From NCBI GenBank assembly GCA_023391835.1, contig JAEWAE010000076.1:1-27585 (forward strand): DNA of 27,585 nt, read 5' to 3'. The notes beneath the pieces are model-generated. The model saw nothing but the letters and a program-made list of their open reading frames with translations, searched no databases and was not told where the DNA came from. The DNA is from Bacillota bacterium (GTDB taxonomy: Bacteria; Bacillota; Clostridia; Oscillospirales; Ethanoligenentaceae). The translations under genes were made by a program, and so were the position numbers. Of this stretch, positions 22,169-27,585 are shown piece by piece (position 1 is the first letter of the stretch; the number at the start of each line of letters is the position of its first letter).

Positions 22169-22924
22169 ATGATTGCTTTGATGATCGCGGTCATCGTGCT
22201 TTTCGGCATGGCGGCGCTGCTGGCGGGGCTGGGCGCAGCCGTGCGCTTCGGTCACGCCTATTTCCTAATCTCGGGTTACAATACCTACACCCCGGAGGAA
22301 AAGGCCCATGTGAATACCCGCGGCATGGGCCGGGAAATTTGGCACATGTGTCTGACCCTGGCCGCCTTGCTCATGCTGGCGGGAGCGCTGCTGCTGGCCG
22401 GGCTGACGGAAGGTCTGCTCGGGCTGCTGTTCCTGATCCTGCCGGTGGTGGGCTTTTTCACGTGGCGCACGCAGAAATATAACGGCAACCTATGCGATGA
22501 AACCGGCCATGTGACGCACGAGGCCCGTGTCACCGTTTTGGCCGTGCTGGCCGTCCCCACCTTAATCGCCGTCGGAGCCGTCGCACTGGTGCTTTACAGC
22601 GCCCGTCTGCCCGCCGTGACTCTGTCGAGCGGGGGAGTTGCGGTCTCGGGCATGTACCACGAGACCATCGCCCGGTCGGATATTGCGCGCGTCGAGCTGC
22701 TCGATCGCATGCCCGCCGTGGCGTATAAGCGCAGCGGCACCGACGCGGGCAGTCGCCTGATGGGGAATTTCGTGCTCAAGGGCGGCCAGGCGGCACGGCT
22801 GTATGTGGATACCTCCCGCCCGCCGTTTGTGCGCATCACCGAGAAAAACGGCGGCGTCACCATCCTCACCGCCGGCAGTCCCGCCAAGACCCGGGCGCTC
22901 TGCGCCGCGCTCCAGACATCCTGA
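22169..22924 (+). CDS. DUF3784-like membrane protein with a C-terminal soluble domain
   Basis: The protein is up to 251 aa. Its N-terminal half has hydrophobic helices (about residues 3-25, 60-80 and 82-97) and a G-Y-N-T-Y-T-P-E-E-K-A segment typical of DUF3784 proteins. A further helix (about 122-144) leads into a soluble beta-rich C-terminal domain (about 150-250) that resembles small bacterial PH-like domains. The ATG at 22169 has its AAGGGGG only 1-2 nt away. The TTG at 22178 or ATG at 22181 fits better, giving 248 or 247 aa. Function unknown. It lies 15 nt after the LOR gene and 23 nt before the next gene. Confidence 0.78.
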   Translation: MIALMIAVIVLFGMAALLAGLGAAVRFGHAYFLISGYNTYTPEEKAHVNTRGMGREIWHMCLTLAALLMLAGALLLAGLTEGLLGLLFLILPVVGFFTWRTQKYNGNLCDETGHVTHEARVTVLAVLAVPTLIAVGAVALVLYSARLPAVTLSSGGVAVSGMYHETIARSDIARVELLDRMPAVAYKRSGTDAGSRLMGNFVLKGGQAARLYVDTSRPPFVRITEKNGGVTILTAGSPAKTRALCAALQTS

Positions 22925-22947
22925 TTGAACAGAAAGGACCGATCCGT

Positions 22948-23724
22948 ATGACAACTTCGCTTTCGACCCGTCAGGTCTCCCTCACCCCGGCCGCCGGCAA
23001 ACGGCTCATCGGCCGGGCGGTGGCCGCTCTGCCCGAAATGGCCGCGGCGCTGGCCGACCGCACCGTCGTGGTGCTCGGCGGCACCACCAATGCCTATGTG
23101 GCCCGGGCCATTCTTGAAACCCGCGGCCACGGGGAAGAAATCGACCCCCGGCAGTTTTTTCGCGGCATCGTGCTGCCGCCCCGCCAAAAGCTCGATCCGG
23201 AGGGACGCAACCGCTTCGCCGGCGATCTGGTTTTTGAGCACGGCCGGCTCATCCGCGGCAAACAGATTTTCGATGTGGCGGAAAGTCTCAAGGCCGGCGA
23301 TGTGATTGTCAAAGGCGCCAACGCCGTCAACCTGCGCACCCGTCAGGCGGGCGTGCTCATCGGCAGCCCGGTCTGCGGCACAATGGGGGCCATTTTGCCC
23401 GCCGTGATCGGCCGGCGGGTGACGATGATCGTGCCCGTGGGGCTGGAAAAGCGGGTGGATGAAGACATAGGCGAGTTGGCAGCCCTGCTGGCCGACGGGC
23501 ACACCGATGGCCCCCGGCTGCTGCCGGCCGCAGGCGGCCGGGTGGTCACGGAGCTCGACGCCGTCTCCATCCTCACGGGGGCCACAGCCCGTCTGGTGGC
23601 CGCGGGCGGCGTGGCGGGGGCCGAGGGCTCCTGCCGTCTGGCCGTCAGCGGCACCGACGCCCAGCTCGAGCAGACCGGCAAAATCCTGCGCGAATGCACC
23701 GGCGAGCCGCCTTTCGCCGTCTGA
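22948..23724 (+). CDS. Conserved-looking enzyme-like protein, family not recognised
   Basis: I do not recognise a named family for this 258-aa cytoplasmic protein. It has features of an enzyme: T-V-V-V-L-G-G-T-T-N-A-Y-V-A (about residues 39-52), like a nucleotide- or phosphate-binding strand-loop; V-I-V-K-G-A-N-A-V-N (about 118); and G-V-L-I-G-S-P-V-C-G-T-M-G-A (about 133). A V-P-V-G-L-E-K-R-V motif and a glycine-rich A-A-G-G-V-A-G-A-E-G-S near the C-terminus follow. There is no signal peptide or membrane helix. AGAAAGGA lies about 9 nt before the ATG. It is the third of three closely spaced plus-strand genes and is followed by a bidirectional terminator. Confidence 0.8.
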   Translation: MTTSLSTRQVSLTPAAGKRLIGRAVAALPEMAAALADRTVVVLGGTTNAYVARAILETRGHGEEIDPRQFFRGIVLPPRQKLDPEGRNRFAGDLVFEHGRLIRGKQIFDVAESLKAGDVIVKGANAVNLRTRQAGVLIGSPVCGTMGAILPAVIGRRVTMIVPVGLEKRVDEDIGELAALLADGHTDGPRLLPAAGGRVVTELDAVSILTGATARLVAAGGVAGAEGSCRLAVSGTDAQLEQTGKILRECTGEPPFAV

Positions 23725-23806
23725 AGCGGTGGGCCGCCCGGAATATGCGCGCCGGTTTCGCAGTCGGGTCGGAATCCGATCCGGCTGTCGATGACCGGCC
23801 GGATAT

Positions 23807-23843
23807 GTAAAAACTCCTCCGCCCTAAGCGGAGGAGTTTTTAC
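23807..23843. terminator. Bidirectional terminator
   Basis: A perfect 16-bp stem (23807-23822 with 23828-23843) with a 5-nt loop carries an A-run on one side and a T-run on the other. It ends the plus-strand three-gene unit and could also stop minus-strand readthrough from the phosphoglucomutase gene. Confidence 0.92.
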
Positions 23844-23863
23844 GTATCGATACAGCAGGGATT

Positions 23864-23955
23864 CCAATCGCTTTTTAAAAGACACTCCCGCAAAGAGCTT
23901 CATCATATATCAATCTGAAGCTCTTTGCCAAGCTTTCTTAAGAGAACGCTGCGTA
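23864..23955. repeat. Inverted pair of the short interspersed repeat (copies B and B')
   Basis: Two copies face outward. On the minus strand, 23906-23864 reads M-M-K-L-F-A-G-V-S-F-K-K-R-L. On the plus strand, 23918-23955 reads K-L-F-A-K-L-S and then stops. Their inner ends form a perfect 13-bp inverted repeat (23890-23902 with 23916-23928) around a 13-nt AT-rich centre. The pair lies between the terminator at 23807 and the phosphoglucomutase stop codon at 23976. It is related to the copies at 40-67 and 16768-16804. Confidence 0.65.
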
Positions 23956-23975
23956 CCATTTGCCACCGGGCGGTC

Positions 23976-25715
23976 TCAGGCCAGCATGCCGCGCAGAGCC
24001 TTTTCATAGTGGTCGAGCAGCGCCGCGGCATCCGCCTTGTCCTTGCCCCTCATCAGCAGGTACACCTTCACCTTCGGCTCGGTGCCGGAAGGCCGCACCA
24101 CGGCGGAATTGCCGTCGGCCATCTCATAATAGAGCACGTTCGACTTGGGCAGCCCAGTGGGCGTGACCGCGCCGCCGTTCACTTCCCGCCGCACGCCGGT
24201 CAAATAATCTCGCACCGCCGCGACCTTCACGCCCGCAATCTCTTTGGGCGCTTCGGCGCGCAGCTTCTGCATGATTTTGCCCATGCGCTCCAGTGCGTCG
24301 TTGCCCTCAATGCGGTTGCTGAAATTGCGCTCGGCATAGTAGCCGTATTTTGCATAGAGCGCTTCCAATGCGTCATAAAGGGTCATGCCCTTGCGCTTAT
24401 ACCACGCGGCCATCTCACTGATGAGCATGGAGGCCACGACCGAATCCTTGTCGCGGGCATAGGTGCCGGTGAGGTAGCCATAGCTCTCTTCAAAACCAAA
24501 AAGATAGCTGGCCTTGCCGGTCTCTTCAAATTCCAGGATCTTTTCCCCAATGAATTTGAAGCCCGTGAGGGTCTCGAAAAACTGCACGCCGTTGCGCCGG
24601 CAGATTTCGGCGGCCATGCGGGTGGACACGATGGTGGAAACTACCGCGGCGTCAGCCGGCAGCTTGCCCGCCTCCCGCTTGGCGTTGATGATAAAATCGG
24701 TCAGCAGCACACCCACCTGGTTGCCGGTGAGGCTGACATATTCGCCGTCCCGATTGCGCACCACGATACCCGCACGGTCGGCATCCGGGTCGGTGCCGAT
24801 GATGAGGTCGCTGTCCTCTTTCCCCGCCAGCTCAATGGCCAGTTTGAAGCCGGCCTTTTCCTCCGGGTTGGGGGATTTGACCGTGGGGAAGCTGCCGTCG
24901 ATGACCATCTGCTCCGGCACCGGAATGACATGCTTGAAACCGAGCCGGCGCAGCACCTCGGGCACCAGCCGGTAGCCCGCACCGTGGAAGGGGGTGTAAA
25001 TGATGCGGAAATCGTCGGCCACTTCGCGTACCGCGTCGCCGCAGACCGACTGGGCCAGCACGTTCTGCATGAATTTTTCGTCGAGCTCTTTGCCGATGGT
25101 CTTCACCAGGCCCTTGGCGCGGGCTTCTGCCAGCGGTATGCTGTGCACATCGTTGAAAATATCGTTTTCGCGGATCTCTCTGAGCACTTCGTCTGCATGA
25201 GCCGGGGGCAGCTGACCGCCGTCTTCCCAATAGACCTTGTAGCCGTTGTATTCCTTAGGGTTGTGGCTGGCGGTGACGTTGATGCCGGCGATGGCGTGCA
25301 GCTCCCGGATGGAGAAGGAAAGCTCCGGCGTCGGGCGCAGCTCGTCGAACAGATAGGAAACGATGCCCGCCGCAGCCAGCACGCAGGCGGCCTCATCGGA
25401 AAATTCCTTCGACATGTGGCGGCAGTCGTAGGCGATGACCACGCCGCGGCGTTTGGCATCCTCGCCCTGCTTGACGATGACGTTGGCAAGCCCCTGGGTG
25501 GCCTGGCGCACGGTGTAGATATTCATCCGGCTCAGGCCGGCGCCCAGCAGACCCCGCAGCCCGCCGGTGCCGAATTCCAAAAGCGAGCCGAACCGGGCCT
25601 CGATCTCTTCCTGATTGCCCGCGATGTCGGCAAGCTCTTGCTGAATCTGGGAATTATCCCGGGTGTTGGCCTTCCAGCGGTCATATTCGATCATGCAGCT
25701 CATTGAAACATTCAT
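23976..25715 (-). CDS. pgcA: Phosphoglucomutase/phosphomannomutase (PgcA-type)
   Basis: The 579-aa alpha-D-phosphohexomutase interconverts glucose-1-phosphate and glucose-6-phosphate, linking glycolysis to cell-envelope sugar synthesis. Four family signatures are visible: the phosphoserine loop T-A-S-H-N-P-K-E-Y-N-G; the Mg site G-T-D-P-D-A-D-R; the sugar-binding loop G-F-E-E-S-Y-G-Y-L; and the phosphate-binding loop S-G-T-E-P-K-V-K. Length fits B. subtilis PgcA (581 aa). The start is uncertain: the ATG at 25715 has AAGGG 5 nt away, while the ATG at 25703 is 11-12 nt from AAAGGA. It lies 30 nt after the 222-aa hypothetical gene and is probably co-transcribed with it. Confidence 0.93.
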   Translation of the reverse strand: MNVSMSCMIEYDRWKANTRDNSQIQQELADIAGNQEEIEARFGSLLEFGTGGLRGLLGAGLSRMNIYTVRQATQGLANVIVKQGEDAKRRGVVIAYDCRHMSKEFSDEAACVLAAAGIVSYLFDELRPTPELSFSIRELHAIAGINVTASHNPKEYNGYKVYWEDGGQLPPAHADEVLREIRENDIFNDVHSIPLAEARAKGLVKTIGKELDEKFMQNVLAQSVCGDAVREVADDFRIIYTPFHGAGYRLVPEVLRRLGFKHVIPVPEQMVIDGSFPTVKSPNPEEKAGFKLAIELAGKEDSDLIIGTDPDADRAGIVVRNRDGEYVSLTGNQVGVLLTDFIINAKREAGKLPADAAVVSTIVSTRMAAEICRRNGVQFFETLTGFKFIGEKILEFEETGKASYLFGFEESYGYLTGTYARDKDSVVASMLISEMAAWYKRKGMTLYDALEALYAKYGYYAERNFSNRIEGNDALERMGKIMQKLRAEAPKEIAGVKVAAVRDYLTGVRREVNGGAVTPTGLPKSNVLYYEMADGNSAVVRPSGTEPKVKVYLLMRGKDKADAAALLDHYEKALRGMLA

Positions 25716-25745
25716 CCTTTCCCTTGTCACGCGAAAACGCCGGTC

Positions 25746-26414
25746 TCAGTCGGCAAAACGGCAGGAGCGGACACATTTATCGACAATGTCGTGGAAATGC
25801 AGATATAACGCCTTGCCCAATTCCTCAAACACGGGGCTGTTCTCCCGGCCGGCCAGCATGGCAAAGGTCTGGCCGACGGCGTCTTCCGGCGCGGAGGCGT
25901 CGCCGCCGTCCCGCCGCAGGCAGACGTAATAAAAGGAAAACGAGCCGGAAGAAGCCACATCCGCATAAAAGGCGGGCAGCGACTGCTTGACCCGGTCGGT
26001 GAATTCACGCAACACGACCTGGCCGAGCACCTGGCCCGGAATATCCTGCCGTACGGCCGAGTCGACCACAAAGGCCAGCAGCATCCGCCGCTGACGGCGC
26101 ACCTCGTCGCTTTCGGAAGGGTCCTGCCCGAAAGCGGGGTCCCCGTCCTCATTGAGTATCCGGCACGCGAGCTCCCGGCCCAGCTCCCGGGCCTTGTCAA
26201 GGTTGCCGTTGCGCTTGTGGCGTTCCAGCTCCCGCACGTCGTTCATCGGGTCGTCCTCCGGCCGGGGCGATTCATGCCCGGCGATGCGGATATCGCTGTC
26301 ATCCTCCGGCATACCTTCGCACAGCAGCACACCCCGCCTCGGTCCGGCGGCCTTACCCATCACAGCGGCGATCATACCCATCACCGCGGCGCAAAACAAA
26401 AACAGTTCCGTCAT
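25746..26414 (-). CDS. Hypothetical protein with an N-terminal membrane segment
   Basis: I do not recognise a family for this 222-aa protein. Residues about 3-22 (L-F-L-F-C-A-A-V-M-G-M-I-A-A-V-M-G) form one hydrophobic segment that could be a membrane anchor. A charged acidic stretch and a helix rich in Arg/Lys/Glu follow (about 57-85). The rest is a mixed soluble domain containing F-S-F-Y-Y-V-C-L-R and Q-T-F-A-M-L-A-G. AAGGA lies 7 nt before the ATG at 26414, which decides the start over a longer upstream frame. It sits between the TSCPD gene and the phosphoglucomutase gene on the same strand. Confidence 0.75.
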   Translation of the reverse strand: MTELFLFCAAVMGMIAAVMGKAAGPRRGVLLCEGMPEDDSDIRIAGHESPRPEDDPMNDVRELERHKRNGNLDKARELGRELACRILNEDGDPAFGQDPSESDEVRRQRRMLLAFVVDSAVRQDIPGQVLGQVVLREFTDRVKQSLPAFYADVASSGSFSFYYVCLRRDGGDASAPEDAVGQTFAMLAGRENSPVFEELGKALYLHFHDIVDKCVRSCRFAD

Positions 26415-26477
26415 AAAGGAATCCTTCCCTTTCCCAACGGGCGGCACGAAAAAGCAATGCGGATGCCGTCCGAAATG

Positions 26478-26495
26478 CTGCCGGCTTTCCGGCAG
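26478..26495 (-). other. Small hairpin between TSCPD and hypothetical genes
   Basis: CTGCCGG and CCGGCAG (a 7-bp perfect stem with a 4-nt loop) lie just after the TSCPD stop codon. There is no T-tract, so it is more likely an mRNA stability or spacing element than a full terminator. Confidence 0.4.
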
Positions 26496-26505
26496 ATGGA
26501 GCGGG

Positions 26506-26757
26506 TCACTCTTCCTCGCCGGCCTCCTCGATAGCCCGGGCCAGTTGATCGGGGCAGGAAGTCCCCTTCTCGCCGCACCGGATTCCCTTAAGCAGCCGGA
26601 CCACGTCATCGGCTTTCATGCCGCGCACCAGGTGCTCCACCCCCTGGGTGTTGCCGTCACAGCCGCCGTCAAAATGCACGTCTTTCACGATGCCATCTTC
26701 CAGCGTCAGCGTAATGGCGCGGGAGCAGACCCCGTGTGTCTGATAGGTGTATACCAT
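26506..26757 (-). CDS. TSCPD domain-containing protein (TIGR03905-like)
   Basis: The 83-aa protein contains the signature T-S-C-P-D-Q-L-A near its end. The upstream G-G-C-D-G-N-T-Q-G and G-I-R-C-G-E-K-G segments are typical of short stand-alone TSCPD proteins. The same domain occurs at the end of some adenosylcobalamin-dependent ribonucleotide reductases, where its conserved cysteines are thought to bind metal; the stand-alone form has no established role. The start is the ATG at 26757. Its best ribosome site (AAGGGA) is about 12 nt away, so translation may be modest. It lies 59 nt after the PHP gene on the same strand. Confidence 0.88.
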   Translation of the reverse strand: MVYTYQTHGVCSRAITLTLEDGIVKDVHFDGGCDGNTQGVEHLVRGMKADDVVRLLKGIRCGEKGTSCPDQLARAIEEAGEEE

Positions 26758-26816
26758 GGAATGAACCAATCCCTTCCCGAATATGCCCCGATTCCGGGCG
26801 AATAACCCGCCGGAAT

Positions 26817-27585
26817 CTATTTTTCGTCCTCGGTCGGTTCCGGGAGCATACCGCACCGCCGGAACACCGCCGGCAGGCTTTCCTCCGGAGCGGTGCGAAC
26901 CGCCAGAAGATGCGCCTGCGCGCTGAAAAAGCCGTGGAAATCCGACCCGCCGGTCATCACCAGGCCGTAGCGCCGGGCAGCCTCCCGCGCGGCGCGTTCG
27001 TCCGATTCGCTGTGGCGGGGATGGCACACCTCGATGCCCTCCAGCCCCAGCTCGCTCAGCTCGCCGATCAGGCCGAAGCTGTCGTAGACCCCGGGGTGGG
27101 CCAGCACGCAGAAGCCGCCGCTTTGCCGCATCAGCTCCAGCGCCTGCCTGACATCGGGGTAAGACACCGGTACGCGGGCCCAGCCGTCCGGCGCGGCAAA
27201 AAGCTCCCGAAAAAGAGGCCCGAACACCGATTGCGCGTAACCCATGTGCCCCAGCGCCAGCAGGATATGCTGCTTATAGACAGCCTCGCTGGGCCCGGCA
27301 AAATGGCGGACCGTCTCCCAATCCACGGGGTAACGGCCTTTGATCCGCTCGACTATGGCCTTTGCAGCCTCATCGCGGGCATGCAGAGTCCGGGCGCACA
27401 GCTCGAGCAGCGGCTCCGGGTGCTCCGGAGCGTAAAGGAGCAGATGTACCTTGCGGCCGGTGGCGGGATTCATGGCCGAAACCTCCATTCCCTCCAGCAG
27501 CCGTATGCCCTTGCGTGCCGCCCGGGCCCGGGGGGGGCGCCCCGCCCCCCGGGGGTGGGGGGGGGGGGCGGGGCCCCCCCCCACG
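26817..27585 (-). CDS. PHP-domain phosphoesterase, N-terminus missing (window edge)
   Basis: About 235 reliable residues form the C-terminal part of a PHP phosphoesterase of the YciV/RNase AM (nucleoside 3',5'-bisphosphatase) type. Visible metal-ligand motifs are G-F-C-V-L-A-H-P-G, E-V-C-H-P-R-H-S and T-G-G-S-D-F-H-G. The middle insert, with R-Y-P-V-D-W-E and A-L-G-H-M-G-Y-A, is typical of the family. The N-terminal D-L-H-x-H-S ligand block is absent because the gene runs off the window. The predicted residues beyond R-K-G-I-R-L-L-E-G come from a G/C homopolymer stretch and should not be trusted. It may be the first in-window gene of a minus-strand unit with TSCPD, the 222-aa protein and phosphoglucomutase. 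Confidence 0.85.
   Translation of the reverse strand, partial: VGGGPAPPPHPRGAGRPPRARAARKGIRLLEGMEVSAMNPATGRKVHLLLYAPEHPEPLLELCARTLHARDEAAKAIVERIKGRYPVDWETVRHFAGPSEAVYKQHILLALGHMGYAQSVFGPLFRELFAAPDGWARVPVSYPDVRQALELMRQSGGFCVLAHPGVYDSFGLIGELSELGLEGIEVCHPRHSESDERAAREAARRYGLVMTGGSDFHGFFSAQAHLLAVRTAPEESLPAVFRRCGMLPEPTEDEK
27522..27585. other. G/C homopolymer-rich terminal stretch, probable assembly artefact
   Basis: Nearly every base from about 27522 to the end is G or C, in runs of up to 13 identical bases. It breaks the expected protein sequence of the PHP gene just upstream of the R-L-L-E-G segment. This looks like low-quality sequence at a contig end, not biology. Confidence 0.75.

Noticed and set aside
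23343..23906. A minus-strand frame starting M-M-K-L-F-A-G-V-S-F-K-K inside repeat copy B'
   Set aside because: The start lies in the repeat, lacks a ribosome site, and the frame then runs through a terminator and antisense to the 258-aa gene. Kept only as part of the repeat description.
23925..25706. A plus-strand open frame of 593 codons opposite phosphoglucomutase
   Set aside because: Same kind of antisense shadow; the minus strand carries all phosphohexomutase signatures.
1..27585. CRISPR arrays, insertion sequences, prophage or biosynthetic gene clusters
   Set aside because: No regularly spaced repeats, transposase, phage structural or synthase genes were seen on either strand.

Overview
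The window is a GC-rich stretch of bacterial chromosome. It most likely comes from a gut-type Firmicute of class Clostridia (Oscillospiraceae/Ruminococcaceae-like). This is inferred from the PgcA-type sugar phosphomutase, the SecA ending in a SEC-C zinc motif, and the GGGtGRT, DUF3810, DUF3784 and TSCPD families. Strong AGGAGG-type ribosome sites and sigma-A-like promoters with 17-bp spacers point the same way. No 16S rRNA is present, so the taxon is an inference. The window is densely packed, with no gene-free stretch over 300 bp. It looks like ordinary core and metabolic chromosome: no prophage, insertion sequence, CRISPR array or integrase was found.

Layout. 1-4421 (minus): a three-gene operon of two ABC exporter half-transporters, forming a heterodimer with one degenerate ATP site, plus an SGNH hydrolase. 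4678-5395 (plus): a small MNT-like/HEPN pair in which the nucleotidyltransferase-like protein has lost its catalytic residues. 5493-6791: a galactokinase-family kinase. 6975-9319 (plus): an operon of a DUF2007-like membrane-anchored protein, a DUF3810 membrane protein with an HExxH motif, and a GNAT acetyltransferase. 9434-11900: a divergent pair of a Gfo/Idh/MocA oxidoreductase (minus) and an AraC regulator (plus). 11974-13314: peptidase C1-type aminopeptidase PepC. 13552-14354 (minus): tRNA-Ala(CGC) and endonuclease III. 14558-16606 (plus): serine hydroxymethyltransferase and an alpha/beta-hydrolase esterase. 16857-19595 (minus): SecA. 19878-21591 (plus): an IscU/NifU-like scaffold and a GGGtGRT protein. 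21698-23724 (plus): a LURP-one-like protein, a DUF3784-like membrane protein and an unrecognised 258-aa protein. 23976-27585 (minus): phosphoglucomutase, an unrecognised 222-aa protein, a TSCPD protein and a truncated PHP phosphoesterase. The last ~60 bases are a G/C homopolymer tangle that looks like an assembly artefact.

No complete new system is obvious. The strongest leads are: (i) the MNT-like/HEPN pair with all four core catalytic positions replaced; (ii) a short interspersed repeat in four copies at three intergenic sites, which keeps the same reading frame (F-A-x-L/V-S) and lies beside terminators; (iii) the Fe-S scaffold/GGGtGRT pair of unknown function, behind a promoter with two dyads; (iv) an uncharacterised 258-aa enzyme-like protein. 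Gene functions come from motif recognition by eye; no database search was possible.
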